64,000 bases of DNA from CAZFLD01 sp964519835 (GCA_964519835.1 CAZFLD010000015.1:3471-67470); one strand, 5' to 3'. Positions 50,810 to 60,289 are shown, numbered from the stretch's first letter. Numbers and translations: made by a program. The notes: generated by a model from the letters alone, not told the origin.

Positions 50810-52476
50810 TCTCGACTATTCTGCGGCGAAGGATTCTTCTGATCGCCACGGCCTTGGCCGCCGTCGCCACGGTCGCGGCCCAAGAGTCGGGCCCCGGGGC
50901 GGTGGTCTCCTTGCGGCTTCCCTCAACAGCACAGATCACACCTGCGCGAGCACGCTCGGTCGACATTCTGACGGAACCGATTGCCGCCGACGCGGTTCGC
51001 TTTTCGGCCGACGGTCGGCTGATGCTTTTTGGACAAGCGCACGGGGCGTGGCTACCCGTGGACGTTGCCACCGGCCTTGTTGTTGGAGCGAACGTGCCGC
51101 CCGCGGCCGACGGCGCGCTTTCGGCGGACGGGTCACAGCTCGCGCTCGCCGCCGACAACTCGGTCCAGGTCTTTCCTTTGAGCTCCCGGTGGTCACCCGA
51201 AGGAGGGCTTAGCAGAGGCGAAACCGTTCCCCTACCCTCGGCAAGCCGTGTCGCGTTCGGCCGCGACGGGCGCCTTATCACGGTGGAAGCCGACGGCCGG
51301 ATCACGCGCTGGAACACGGACACCAGACCCTTGAGTTTCTCGGGAGCATACGGCGGGCTGGGCGCTCTTTTCGGCGCCGGCGTTACGGACAGGGTGCTCG
51401 CCGGAGACGCCGTGGTCGGCGCGGGAATCTCGCTACCGGCCGTCGCACCGGAGGGCGAGGAGATAATCTCGTTTGCTTCGATCGCACCCGCCGCGATAGC
51501 AGGTGGAGCCGGGACGGAAACCATCGCCCTGCTGGCCGCTTCCGGACGGGTGTATCTGTCGACGGCCGGCGAAGGCCTCGAGCGTGTGCCCGGGGCCTAC
51601 CCAGGCACCACGGTCGGGGTACATCCGGCCGGCTCGCTTGTCGCCGTAGGCGCCGAGGACGGCACGGTGGAGCTTATCAATGCCGCCGCCGGCTCCGTGC
51701 TTCACCGGCTGGACCATCGAGGACCGGTCGACCAGCTTGCCTTTAGTCCCGACGGCAGCCTCTTGGTTTCCACGGGAGCCGGTTCGGCGTTGGTTTGGGG
51801 CGTGGAGCGCCAGGTGAACCTGACCGAGCTTTTGTCCTTCACCTACGGCGCCGAAACCACCCGGCGGGTCCTCGCGCGCGCAAACCCGGATCTCGCCGGT
51901 GCGGAGGTGGCCCTCCTCGACGTATTCCTTCGCCGCGGCGTCTCCGAAGGTGCCGGGGAATACGTGGACCTGCCGTTGGCCACGAGTTTCCTTTCCGACA
52001 GCTCCGAGTTTCGCCTCTATGCGGAAGAGGCCGCCTTTGACAACGACCTAAACACGTCGTGGGTCGAGGGCGTGGAGGGCCCCGGTCTCGGCCAGGCTAT
52101 CGCCTTTGAGGTGACACGCCCCGGCCAGACCGCGTACCTCGAGTTCTTTCCGGGTTGGGGCCAAGAAAGCTACTTCGCCCACAACCATCGAATCCGCAGC
52201 GCGGACGTTTTGGTGTACGCGATTCAACAAACAGGCGGCACGGGCGTACTCGCGCCAACAAGAAGGGTCTTCTCCATGCAAATCGAACTCGAAGACGAGG
52301 CGGCTTTTGTGCAAGTCCCGTTGAGCCTCCCGGAGACGGAGGAAGGCGAGCGCTTTTTGATGGTGATCCGTGCGCTGGAGGTTTATGAGGGAATTACCTA
52401 TGACGACCTCTGTATCGCGGAGATTCGGCTGCTGGACGCCGCCGGCAATCGGCTATCGATTCCGCAAGCCCGATAA
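50806..52476 (+). CDS. Exported beta-propeller protein with NADase-type glycan-binding domain
   Basis: 556 residues with an N-terminal signal (ILLIATALAAVATVAAQ). WD40-like repeats occupy about 45-335 (VRFSADGRLMLFGQAHGAWL, GTVELINAAAGSVLHRLDHR, VDQLAFSPDGSLLVSTGAGS). The C-terminal about 150 residues contain FDNDLNTSWVEGVEGPGLGQ and AYLEFFPGWGQESYFAHNHR, matching the discoidin-like NADase-type glycan-binding domain common in spirochaetes. It probably binds carbohydrate or envelope polymer. ATG 50806 overlaps the TrmH stop (ATGA); an ATG at 50788 is possible. Confidence 0.85.
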   Translation: MISTILRRRILLIATALAAVATVAAQESGPGAVVSLRLPSTAQITPARARSVDILTEPIAADAVRFSADGRLMLFGQAHGAWLPVDVATGLVVGANVPPAADGALSADGSQLALAADNSVQVFPLSSRWSPEGGLSRGETVPLPSASRVAFGRDGRLITVEADGRITRWNTDTRPLSFSGAYGGLGALFGAGVTDRVLAGDAVVGAGISLPAVAPEGEEIISFASIAPAAIAGGAGTETIALLAASGRVYLSTAGEGLERVPGAYPGTTVGVHPAGSLVAVGAEDGTVELINAAAGSVLHRLDHRGPVDQLAFSPDGSLLVSTGAGSALVWGVERQVNLTELLSFTYGAETTRRVLARANPDLAGAEVALLDVFLRRGVSEGAGEYVDLPLATSFLSDSSEFRLYAEEAAFDNDLNTSWVEGVEGPGLGQAIAFEVTRPGQTAYLEFFPGWGQESYFAHNHRIRSADVLVYAIQQTGGTGVLAPTRRVFSMQIELEDEAAFVQVPLSLPETEEGERFLMVIRALEVYEGITYDDLCIAEIRLLDAAGNRLSIPQAR

Positions 52477-52481
52477 AGCCG

Positions 52482-52497
52482 CGACGCCTTCGCGTCG
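52482..52497. terminator. Hairpin between converging genes
   Basis: CGACGC-CTTC-GCGTCG forms a 6-bp stem between the WD40 gene and the converging OppF-type gene. No T-run follows on either strand, so a terminator role is only possible. Confidence 0.4.
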
Positions 52498-52517
52498 AAT
52501 TCGGGCGCTCGGCGCGT

Positions 52518-53633
52518 TTATGCGCCTTGGGCCGTCTTAGCTCTTGCGTGTTTGCGATCGTGGTGCTGGTGCTCGAGAGCGGCGATTCGCTCCCCGGACT
52601 CTTCCTCGCTTGGCTCGAAGTAGAGATAGCAAGCGGCGAAGTGGCCGGGACGCACTTCACGCAAAGACGGCACGTTGACCGCACACTTGTCCATGCGCTT
52701 AGAACAGCGATCGTAGAAATAACACCCGGTCCGCAGCTTGTCCGGTGACGGAACATCGCCGGTCAGTATAATCCGCCGTCGCTTCGCCTCTACAACGGGG
52801 TCCGGAATCGGCACGGCGGACAGCAAGGCCTGTGTGTACGGATGGAGCGGCTCTGAGTACAGGGCTCCGGCTTCGGACATCTCCACGATTCTTCCGAGGT
52901 ACATCACCGCCACGCGATCGCTAATGTGCTTGATAACCGCCAAGTCGTGGGCGATAAACACGTACGTCAGCTCGAATTCCCGCTGCAGGTCCACTAACAG
53001 ATTAAGAATCTGCGATTGAATCGACACGTCCAGAGCGCTAACCGGCTCATCGGCAAGAATGATCTTTGGATTCAAGGCCAGGGCCCTGGCGACACCGATG
53101 CGCTGGCGCTGGCCACCGGAGAACTCGTGGGGGTAGCGATTGATAAAAAAGCGGGAGAGCCCCACCTTCTCCATAAGCTCCTCTATTCTAGAGCGAATCT
53201 CCTCTTTGGTAAGATTCAAGAGGCCCCGATTGACGTAGATCCGCATGGGCTCAGCAATAATCTGACCGGCCGTCATTCGTGGATTCAGCGACGCGTAGGG
53301 GTCCTGAAAAACCATTTGGATGTCCATGCGCGCACGCAGCATCTCCCGGCGACTCGCCGATACCAGGTCCTTTCCTTCCAGCAACACCTCACCTGCGGTG
53401 GGCTCGTGAAGTTGGGCAACGGCCCGAGCCGTTGTGGACTTTCCACAGCCGGATTCGCCGACAAGCCCAAGGGTTTCGCCCTTTTTGAGGTCAAAGTCGA
53501 TGCCGTCAACCGCTCGAATGGAACCGACCCGCCTTTTTATGACAATGCCCTCTTCGATCGGAAAGTGCATTTTCAGACCGCGAACACGAAGCAGGGCCCC
53601 ATCAGTCACCGCATGACTCGATTGTTCACTCAT
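52518..53633 (-). CDS. oppF: Second oligopeptide ABC transporter ATPase, OppF type
   Basis: 371 residues. Walker A GESGCGKST (about 60), QMVFQDPYASLNPRM, signature FSGGQRQRIG, Walker B IILADEPVSALD, IAHDLAVI and the OppD/F tail with GCYFYDRCSKRMDKC. Unlike the paralogue at 508-1701 it has no insertion between Walker A and the Q-loop. Its start overlaps the oppD stop by eight bases. It is the last gene of the second peptide importer operon, which converges on the WD40 gene. Confidence 0.94.
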   Translation of the reverse strand: MSEQSSHAVTDGALLRVRGLKMHFPIEEGIVIKRRVGSIRAVDGIDFDLKKGETLGLVGESGCGKSTTARAVAQLHEPTAGEVLLEGKDLVSASRREMLRARMDIQMVFQDPYASLNPRMTAGQIIAEPMRIYVNRGLLNLTKEEIRSRIEELMEKVGLSRFFINRYPHEFSGGQRQRIGVARALALNPKIILADEPVSALDVSIQSQILNLLVDLQREFELTYVFIAHDLAVIKHISDRVAVMYLGRIVEMSEAGALYSEPLHPYTQALLSAVPIPDPVVEAKRRRIILTGDVPSPDKLRTGCYFYDRCSKRMDKCAVNVPSLREVRPGHFAACYLYFEPSEEESGERIAALEHQHHDRKHARAKTAQGA

Positions 53634-54651
53634 GAGTCGCCCCCTCGCCGGTTACGGCAGCGGCCGACTCGGGCCTGTCTGTGTTGTAAAGCCAGCAGTT
53701 CACTTCACGCTTGTCGTCCAAAACCGTCGTGGACGGATATCGTCGCAGACAGATATCCATTGCGAACTCACACCGCGGGTGAAAGGGGCAACAGTCCGGA
53801 AGATCGATAACGTTCGGGGGTTGGCCCTTGATCGAAAAGAGTCTCTCTTTGCTTGTTCTGTCCAGGCGAGGAACCGAACCGATAAGGCCCTTGGTGTACG
53901 GATGTTTTGGATCGGCGAAAAGCTCCCGTACGGGCGCCTTTTCCACGATGCGACCGGCGTACATGACGGCGATGTTGTCACACATGCCGGCCACTACCCC
54001 CAGGTCGTGGGTGATCATGATAACAGCCGTGTGGAACTCCTGCGCCAGATTCTTCAAGATTTCCAGAATCTGCGCCTGAATCGTCACGTCCAAAGCGGAG
54101 GTAGGCTCGTCGGCGATAACAATCTCCGGTTCACAGGAGAGTGCCATGCCGATCATAACACGCTGGCGCATACCGCCGGAAAACTGGTGGGGATAGTCGT
54201 TGATACGCTTGTCCGGATTGGGAATGCCCACCGCTTTGAGCATATCAACGGCCTTGCCCCGGGCGGCCTTGGTATCGAGTCTTTGATGGAGTCGGATGGT
54301 CTCGATCATCTGCGTGGAGATCCGCAAGAACGGATTGAGCGAGGTCATAGGATCTTGAAAGATCATGGATACCTTGTTGCCCCGGAGCCGGCGAATCCTC
54401 TCTGATGAGACCTTGAGAAGGTCTTCACCGTCGAGCATGACTTCGCCGGCCATGATCTTGCCCGGCGGCGAGGGAATCAGGCGCATGACCGAGAGGTTTG
54501 TGACCGACTTGCCGGAACCGGACTCACCAACTATTCCTAGCGTCTCGCCTCGGTGCAAGTCGAAACTGACTCCATCGACGGCCTTTACCACGCCGTCGTC
54601 TGTATTGAAGTAGGTGCGCAGTCCGCGTACCCGGAGAATTGCTTCCGCCAT
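53626..54651 (-). CDS. oppD: Second oligopeptide ABC transporter ATPase, OppD type
   Basis: 341 residues. Walker A GESGSGKS (about 40), MIFQDPMTSLNPFLRI, signature FSGGMRQRVMI, Walker B IVIADEPTSALD and IMITHDLGVV. The C-terminal extension has CCPFHPRCEFAMDIC. It is nine bases downstream of oppC and couples with the OppF-type ATPase. The peptide tail after the Cys region is short compared with the other OppD in this window. Confidence 0.94.
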   Translation of the reverse strand: MAEAILRVRGLRTYFNTDDGVVKAVDGVSFDLHRGETLGIVGESGSGKSVTNLSVMRLIPSPPGKIMAGEVMLDGEDLLKVSSERIRRLRGNKVSMIFQDPMTSLNPFLRISTQMIETIRLHQRLDTKAARGKAVDMLKAVGIPNPDKRINDYPHQFSGGMRQRVMIGMALSCEPEIVIADEPTSALDVTIQAQILEILKNLAQEFHTAVIMITHDLGVVAGMCDNIAVMYAGRIVEKAPVRELFADPKHPYTKGLIGSVPRLDRTSKERLFSIKGQPPNVIDLPDCCPFHPRCEFAMDICLRRYPSTTVLDDKREVNCWLYNTDRPESAAAVTGEGATHE

Positions 54652-54659
54652 TTCCTATC

Positions 54660-55805
54660 CTAGAGTTTGTTCTTGCTCTGGGGATCCAGAGCGTCTCGGA
54701 GCCCATCGCCCAAAAAATTCATGGAAAACAAAAAGACCGTCATTGCGATTGCGGGCGCAAAGAGCATCCACGGAAACGGCACCATCGCGTCGACGCCGTC
54801 GCCGACAAGCGACCCCCACGACGCCAGCGGCGCTTGGACCCCAAGGCCAAGGAAGGACAAAAATGCCTCGAGCATGATAAAGGCCGGAATCCTCAACGTC
54901 GTGTAGACAACGATCACTCCGAACGTATTGGGGACAAGATGACGAAAGATAATCCGCCCCGGACCTGCACCGCTGGCTCGCGCCGACTCCACGAATTCAG
55001 AGTTCTTCAAAGAAATGATCTGCCCGCGGACAACCCGCGCCACGGTCAGCCAGCTAACAATCGCCAGGGCAAAAAACAGATTGACGATGCTCCGGCCGAA
55101 GACGGCCATAAAAATGATTACAAGCAACATATACGGCAGGCTGTAGAGAATATCTACAACTCGCATGATAAACGAGTCGAGCTTGCCCCCGACGTATCCT
55201 GCCAGCGCACCAAGCGTGGTCCCGACAAACACCGATACAATCGTCCCTATGAGTCCGATGAGAATCGACACCTGCCCGCCGTAGATAATCCGCGACAGCA
55301 TATCCCGGCCAAGGTCGTCGGTACCCAGGATGTACCGCCGCTCGTGGACAAGCACTTCCTCACCATCGACCATCGCGGTTTGGGTTTCGAGTGTTTCTTG
55401 AAGCTCGGCAAGCTGCTCGAGCTCCGCGGCGCTCAGCTCACTCCGGCCGTCACGCTCGGCGGCTGCAAAAAGGAGCGTCTCGCGTTTCTCGTACAAAAGC
55501 TCCGCGGCGGTCTTGAAAGATGGCGGAAGGTATTGATGATCGAGTACCTGGTATTTGTAGGAGTGAAAGGGCAGAAGCGGCGCACCCAAGGAAATCGCGG
55601 CGTACAGTCCCACCACGATTACACCGAACATCGCCATCCTGTTTTTTTTGAGTCGTCGCCATGCATCCGTCCAGAGGCTCTGTCCCTTTACGGGTTGATT
55701 AAACTCGTTGAGGACCGGTCCGTTCGCGGGGGCCACTGCGGGCTGAGCGGGGATCATATCTCCCGGATCGAGGTTTGTCTTGGTATCGGTCTTGATGTCG
55801 GCCAT
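54660..55805 (-). CDS. oppC: Second oligopeptide ABC transporter permease, OppC type
   Basis: 381 residues. The N-terminal cytoplasmic part (about 45 residues) is followed by span 1 (MAMFGVIVVGLYAAISLGAP). An external stretch of about 90 residues follows with a coiled-coil-like Glu/Leu run (LSAAELEQLAELQETLETQ), then the permease core from GTDDLGRDMLSRIIYGGQVS. The EAA loop is ESARASGAGPGRIIFRHLVP. It has the same architecture as the other OppC here but a shorter external insertion. RBS-like AAGGAAAA precedes ATG 55805. Confidence 0.93.
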   Translation of the reverse strand: MADIKTDTKTNLDPGDMIPAQPAVAPANGPVLNEFNQPVKGQSLWTDAWRRLKKNRMAMFGVIVVGLYAAISLGAPLLPFHSYKYQVLDHQYLPPSFKTAAELLYEKRETLLFAAAERDGRSELSAAELEQLAELQETLETQTAMVDGEEVLVHERRYILGTDDLGRDMLSRIIYGGQVSILIGLIGTIVSVFVGTTLGALAGYVGGKLDSFIMRVVDILYSLPYMLLVIIFMAVFGRSIVNLFFALAIVSWLTVARVVRGQIISLKNSEFVESARASGAGPGRIIFRHLVPNTFGVIVVYTTLRIPAFIMLEAFLSFLGLGVQAPLASWGSLVGDGVDAMVPFPWMLFAPAIAMTVFLFSMNFLGDGLRDALDPQSKNKL

Positions 55806-55831
55806 CAGCGTTTTCCTTTGCCTACTCGCCC

Positions 55832-56758
55832 TTATTTGTATGAGATACGGGGATCGAGGTAACCGTACATCACATCTACGAGGAAGTTCATGATCAAAAG
55901 GATCACCGAGTATACAATTACGGTGCCCATTATCATCGTATAGTCTCGATTAAAGGCGGACTGGATAAAGTACCTGCCCAGGCCGGGCACGCGGAATATC
56001 TGCTCCACGACGATCGAGCCGGTCACGATGCCTGCAAACGCCGGGCCCAGGTAACTCACAACGGGGAGTACTCCACCCTTTAGCACATGGCGAAACATAA
56101 TCGTGTTGAAGCGCAAGCCCTTAGCCCGCGCGGTCCGCACATAGTCGCTTCTGAGAACCTCGAGGATACTCGCACGGGAAAGCCGGGCGATGTAGGCGAA
56201 GTAGGGGAAGGCAAGCGTGACGGCAGGAAGAATCAACGCGGCGATACCAAGACGATCGATCCAGCCTGCCACCGGCAGCCATGACAATTGGACCGCGAAG
56301 ATGTACATCAGTATCGGTCCTATCACAAAAAGAGGCACGGAGATGCCGATGACGGCAACCGACATCGTTACGTAGTCCGGCCACTTGTTCTGTTTAACCG
56401 CCGAGATCATTCCCGTGCCCAGTCCCAACGTGAGTGCAAGCAGTAAAGCGACGCCGCCTAAGACCATCGAGTTCGGAAGACCGGCTCCGATATAGTAATT
56501 CACGTCGTAGTCCTGATATACAAAGCTCGGTCCAAGATCACCGCGGAGAACATCGAGCAAATAGTTTCCGTACTGAACGAGCAGGGGATCGTCCAGATTG
56601 TACTTGGCCTCTAGGTTTGCGAGGATCTCCGGAGTGACTCGTCGTTCAGAGTCGAAGGGACCACCCGGTGCAAGGCGAATAAGGAAAAAGCTGATCGTAA
56701 CAACAACAAACAGCGTCGGGATCAACCCGAGAAATCGGCGGATGATGTATTTGGTCAT
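55832..56758 (-). CDS. oppB: Second oligopeptide ABC transporter permease, OppB type
   Basis: 308 residues, standard OppB length with six spans. It starts MTKYIIRRFLGLIPTLFVVV, has the external segment LAPGGPFDSERRV, the EAA loop SDYVRTARAKGLRFNTIMFR and VVEQIFRVPGLGRYFIQSAF near the end. It lacks the N-terminal extra spans of the paralogue at 4230-5363. A terminator hairpin separates it from the binding-protein gene upstream. Confidence 0.95.
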   Translation of the reverse strand: MTKYIIRRFLGLIPTLFVVVTISFFLIRLAPGGPFDSERRVTPEILANLEAKYNLDDPLLVQYGNYLLDVLRGDLGPSFVYQDYDVNYYIGAGLPNSMVLGGVALLLALTLGLGTGMISAVKQNKWPDYVTMSVAVIGISVPLFVIGPILMYIFAVQLSWLPVAGWIDRLGIAALILPAVTLAFPYFAYIARLSRASILEVLRSDYVRTARAKGLRFNTIMFRHVLKGGVLPVVSYLGPAFAGIVTGSIVVEQIFRVPGLGRYFIQSAFNRDYTMIMGTVIVYSVILLIMNFLVDVMYGYLDPRISYK

Positions 56759-56768
56759 GCAGGCTCCG

Positions 56769-56804
56769 AAAAGAAAAAAGGCCCCGAGACCGGGTCCCGG
56801 GACC
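56769..56804 (-). terminator. Intra-operon rho-independent terminator between second oppA and oppB
   Basis: On the minus strand GGTCCCGGG pairs with CTCGGGGCC (9 bp, two G-T pairs) around a 7-base loop, followed by TTTTTTCTTTT (56769-56779). It has the same position and logic as the terminator at 5375-5413 in the other peptide operon. Confidence 0.85.
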
Positions 56805-56860
56805 TCATACTACCACAAAACGTGGATGCCGGGGCGGGGAAACCGCCACGGCGCCCAGTT

Positions 56861-58435
56861 TTACTTGCGATAGATGTCCTTGAACGGATGGATGTCGAGG
56901 ATGTTGGTGTACCAACCGCCCCAAACATCGGTATCGATCCAGTTCGAGGTCGCGTAGAAGTAGAACGGCATGATGGGAAGCTCTTCCATCAGCAGCTCTT
57001 CCGCGTCGCGGAGCGTATCGAGTCGCGCCTGGCCACTTTGAGTCAGGGCGGTCTCGATCAGATCGTCGTACTCGGCATTAGACCACTTGCCGTCGTTCTG
57101 AGACGAACCAGTGATAAACATGTCGAGGAAGCTGTTTGGATCGACGTAGTCACCCTGCCAACCGGCGCGGGAAATTTCAAAGTCGCCGGCGTCGCGGCTG
57201 TCGAGGTAGGTGCCCCATTCCTGGTTCAGGATCTCGACCTCAATGCCAAGCACCTCGTTCCACTTCTGCTGCACGTACTCGGCAATTCGCTTGTGGCCCT
57301 CGCTCGTATTGTAGAGGATGGTCAGCGTCGGGAAGCCGTCGCCGTTTGGAAAGCCGGCGTCGGCCAGAAGATCACGTGCTTCGTCGAAGTCCTCTTCGAA
57401 CCCAACAACCTCCGGGTAGTTGGCAAGCGGAGGAGTAAGTCCGTAGGCGGGAAACTGACCGCCACGGGTAACCTGCTCAACCAGCTCGGTGCGGTCGATG
57501 GCGTAGCTAAGGGCCTGGCGAACACGCGCATCGTCGAGCGCCTCAACTTCGGTATTGAAAATGTAGTAGTAGGTAATAAAGGCCGCGTTGTTGTGATAGT
57601 CGTCGCGGAGCTGCATCTCGTCGAGACGCGCATTGGGTACTTCCTCGATCCAGTCGATCTGATCCTGGAGGAAGAGGTTCAGCGCCGTGTTCTGGGCGTC
57701 GATCGGATAGAAAACGATCTGGTCGAGCTGAACGGCATCGGCGTCCCAGTAGTCGGGGTTCTTGATAACCACGATGCGGTCCTGCGGAATCCACTCGTCC
57801 AAGAGGAAGGGACCGTTGGAGACGATGTTGCCCGGGCGGGTCCACTGATCGCCGTACTCTTCAATGATGTGGAGCGGCTGAATCGAGTAGGCGTAATGCG
57901 CGAGCATGCTCACGAAGTACGCTGCCGGAACGGAGAGGTCTACCTGGAAGGTAGTGTCGTCAAGAGCCCGGATGCCGACGACTTCCGGTCCGGAGTCGCC
58001 ACTGTTGTATTCGGCGGCGCCTTCCACAACCATCGTCTGCATGTATGCGTATTCGCTCGCGGTCTCCGGTGCCAGCGCCCGTAGCCAGCTGTCCACAACG
58101 GTCTGCGCCGTGATGGGCACACCGTCGCTCCAGGCGGCGTCGTCACGCAGGTAGAAGGTCCACTGTGTACCGTCGTCGTTGGATTCCCACCGCTCGGCTA
58201 CGCCGGGGATGGGGTCAAGGGTCTCCGGGTCGTAGGTAACAAGGCCTTCGAAGAGGGCCATGTAGATGTTGTGCTCGGGAACGCCGGTCACCAGTGCCGG
58301 GTCGAGGGACTCGGGCTCTGCACCGTTGTTGTACCTAAGAACAACTTCTTCAGTCACTCCCATTTCGTCGCCACCACGTGCAAATGCACTCATTGCGACA
58401 AAAAGGGTTAGCAGAATGATTAAGATTTTTTTCAT
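56861..58435 (-). CDS. oppA: Second peptide-type ABC transporter substrate-binding protein
   Basis: 524 residues, OppA-like SBP_bac_5 receptor. The signal peptide is MKKILIILLTLFVAMSAFA, followed by RGGDE without a lipobox Cys. Landmarks are RYNNGAEPESLDPALVTGVP, TFYLRDDAAWSDGVPITAQT, GNIVSNGPFLLDEWIPQDRI and VRQALSYAIDRTELV. It is clearly closer to classical OppA than the 604-residue receptor at 5423-7237, so the two importers probably differ in specificity. It is first in its operon, with RBS CCAAGGAGG and a promoter/palindrome upstream. Confidence 0.95.
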   Translation of the reverse strand: MKKILIILLTLFVAMSAFARGGDEMGVTEEVVLRYNNGAEPESLDPALVTGVPEHNIYMALFEGLVTYDPETLDPIPGVAERWESNDDGTQWTFYLRDDAAWSDGVPITAQTVVDSWLRALAPETASEYAYMQTMVVEGAAEYNSGDSGPEVVGIRALDDTTFQVDLSVPAAYFVSMLAHYAYSIQPLHIIEEYGDQWTRPGNIVSNGPFLLDEWIPQDRIVVIKNPDYWDADAVQLDQIVFYPIDAQNTALNLFLQDQIDWIEEVPNARLDEMQLRDDYHNNAAFITYYYIFNTEVEALDDARVRQALSYAIDRTELVEQVTRGGQFPAYGLTPPLANYPEVVGFEEDFDEARDLLADAGFPNGDGFPTLTILYNTSEGHKRIAEYVQQKWNEVLGIEVEILNQEWGTYLDSRDAGDFEISRAGWQGDYVDPNSFLDMFITGSSQNDGKWSNAEYDDLIETALTQSGQARLDTLRDAEELLMEELPIMPFYFYATSNWIDTDVWGGWYTNILDIHPFKDIYRK

Positions 58436-58463
58436 TCATGCCTCCTTGGATTTGTGTATAGTC

Positions 58464-58496
58464 GCACATAGTAAATTTATGTGCAGTTTTTGAAAA
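58464..58496 (-). promoter_or_regulatory. Promoter overlapped by a palindromic operator, second peptide operon
   Basis: On the minus strand TTTTCA (58491-58496) and TACTAT (58468-58473) are 17 bases apart. A perfect inverted repeat GCACATA-N7-TATGTGC (58464-58484) covers the -10 box, the position expected for a repressor site. The regulator is not identifiable from the site. Confidence 0.6.
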
Positions 58497-58582
58497 GGGG
58501 GCGAATGAATTGCCAATGGATTGTTCGGCGAACCCCGGCATGCACCCCTACGCGGCAGCCTACCGCCGGAGGCGGTGCCGTC

Positions 58583-59242
58583 CTACGCTTTTTCGACGAG
58601 CGGCTTCTCGCAGAACTGGGCAATGGCGCGGGCGTTCTCCGATCCGGAGACCTCCCCGCGGCGCGACTCGGTTTCGATACGGTGACGATCGCCGGACTTC
58701 AACACCATTGTCAGCGCCACCAGATGTTTTCGCTTGATAAGACCGCGCCCACGACGGGTGTCGTCACCGCCGCCCACGTCGTCTTTTGGTGACTGCCCGA
58801 CGTCGCCCGGACCGCCCACGGCTCCGAGGGCCGTCCATCCGGGTCCCCCGCTCGCCGGCCCTCCGGCTCCCTTGCTTCCCGACCGGCCGGGTATGCTGCC
58901 CTTCTGAAATTCTTCCAGCTCGAACGATTCGATCTCGTCGAAATGGAATCGTCGTCGCCTAAAGAGAAACAAAAGCCCAAAACGCGACTCCGCAACCTGC
59001 TCTCGCGCGTCGAAAATCCACGACTCGTTGTAGAGGACCGCCGCGAGGGACACTACCAGAAGCACCATCGGGACCGCGTATACGGCCTCGTCGCGGATCA
59101 TGCCGTAGAGTGGAATAACCGCGATCACGCCGAAGACGATCCGCGCCCAAATGGGAAACGAAAGCGCCAGCTTTTGGTGGCCGACGGTTCGCAAACGAAG
59201 CCGTAGCTCCACTATAGAATCTCCCCGGTCACGCCTCTTCAC
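58583..59242 (-). CDS. Two-span membrane protein with PH-like cytoplasmic part
   Basis: 219 residues. Two hydrophobic segments (WARIVFGVIAVIPLYGMI and YAVPMVLLVVSLAAVLYN) are followed by a part starting IFDAREQVAESRFGLLFLFR and FHFDEIESFELEEFQKG, a pattern seen in bacterial PH-like membrane proteins. A Gly/Pro-rich low-complexity loop (about 120-160) interrupts it before KHLVALTMVLKSGDRHRIET. Function unknown. Its start overlaps the HD-hydrolase stop by 14 bases, so they form an operon. Confidence 0.72.
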   Translation of the reverse strand: MKRRDRGDSIVELRLRLRTVGHQKLALSFPIWARIVFGVIAVIPLYGMIRDEAVYAVPMVLLVVSLAAVLYNESWIFDAREQVAESRFGLLFLFRRRRFHFDEIESFELEEFQKGSIPGRSGSKGAGGPASGGPGWTALGAVGGPGDVGQSPKDDVGGGDDTRRGRGLIKRKHLVALTMVLKSGDRHRIETESRRGEVSGSENARAIAQFCEKPLVEKA

Positions 59243-59825
59243 CTCCCGTTAGCCCAAGACCGATGTCGTCGGCCACGCCCTTCATCGCCTCGATGGTCTC
59301 CGCTATTACCTCTTCCAGGGGCATGTGTAACATCTCGGCGCCGCGTTCAATCACACTGCGGTCCACACCGGCGGAGAAGCTCTTGTCCTTCCACTTTTTT
59401 TTGACCGACTTTGGCTTCATGTCCAAAACACTCCGGGATGGGCGGACCAAGGCGGTCGCGGTAACAAGCCCGGTTAGCTCGTCAATCGTATACAACACCT
59501 TTTCCATGTGATGTACCGGCTCGACGTCCGTGACAAAGCCCCACGCATGGCTCAGCACGGCGCGGATGTAGTCCTCGGGCCAGCCGGCCTCTTCCAGTAC
59601 CGCTTTTGTCTTTTGGCAGTGCTGATCAGGATACTTCTCCCAGTCCAGGTCGTGGACAAGACCAATCGCGCCCCACTTCTCCTCGTCCTCACCGGCCTTT
59701 TGGGCAAACCGACGCATGGTCGCCTCTACCGCCAGGGCGTGATTGCGCAGGCTCTCCCCTTTGGTGTACTCGGTCAAGAGCGCCCAGGCCTCTTCGCGGG
59801 TCGGCAAGTGGGTCGATGTCTGCAT
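59229..59825 (-). CDS. HD-domain hydrolase
   Basis: 198 residues. The metal-binding pattern is RNHALAVEATMRRFAQ (first His), LVHDLDWEKYPDQH (His-Asp), LSHAWGFVTDVEPVHHMEKV and YTIDELTGLVTATALVRPSR. It matches a family of small predicted HD hydrolases (COG2316-like) of unknown substrate. ATG 59825 is chosen because GGGGA lies just upstream and similarity begins with THLPTREEAW; the open frame runs 59 codons further back. It is divergent from the DUF1820 gene. Confidence 0.85.
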   Translation of the reverse strand: MQTSTHLPTREEAWALLTEYTKGESLRNHALAVEATMRRFAQKAGEDEEKWGAIGLVHDLDWEKYPDQHCQKTKAVLEEAGWPEDYIRAVLSHAWGFVTDVEPVHHMEKVLYTIDELTGLVTATALVRPSRSVLDMKPKSVKKKWKDKSFSAGVDRSVIERGAEMLHMPLEEVIAETIEAMKGVADDIGLGLTGGEEA

Positions 59826-59924
59826 TCCCCAAGCATACCAGAGGATCGGTCCCACAACCAAGCACCGTTGATATCCGAGTGGCCACCTTGTCGTGAGGGG
59901 CGTCGGGAACGTATGCTTTAGGCA

Positions 59925-60266
59925 ATGTCCCTGTACAAAGTGCATATCAAGTGGGATGGAAAGGACGTGGTCCTTCGAGCCAGACAGCTCGACATGACCC
60001 ACCCCTACTTCGTTTCCATCAAAGACCTCGTGTTTCCAAAAGAATCAAAGCTAATCATCGACCCCGCCGAGGAGACCGTTCGAAAGACGTTTGGCAAAGC
60101 GGACCATCTTATGATTCCCTTTCAAACGGTCGCGCTTATTGAAGAGCTGAGCAAAGAAGATGCGGAACAGGCCGGAAAAGTCCGAAACTTCACGCTGATC
60201 GAGGGGTCGGGAGATCGCTCGAAGGGCGAGAGCACAACGGACTCGGGAAGCGCCTCCAAAGAGTAG
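59925..60266 (+). CDS. DUF1820-family protein
   Basis: 113 residues. The conserved features are YKVHIKWDGKDVVLRARQLD, SIKDLVFPKESKLIIDPAEE and HLMIPFQTVALIEELSKED, matching DUF1820, a small soluble protein of unknown function. The last 25 residues are polar (SGDRSKGESTTDSGSASKE) and probably disordered. It is a single gene whose 3' end lies 23 bases from the converging GGDEF-EAL gene. Confidence 0.8.
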   Translation: MSLYKVHIKWDGKDVVLRARQLDMTHPYFVSIKDLVFPKESKLIIDPAEETVRKTFGKADHLMIPFQTVALIEELSKEDAEQAGKVRNFTLIEGSGDRSKGESTTDSGSASKE

Positions 60267-60289
60267 AATCGAGCGGACGAGGGGGGGGG

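Noticed and set aside
56822..58084. 420-codon plus-strand open frame opposite the second receptor gene
   Set aside because: Val/Arg-rich shadow; the receptor on the minus strand is certain.
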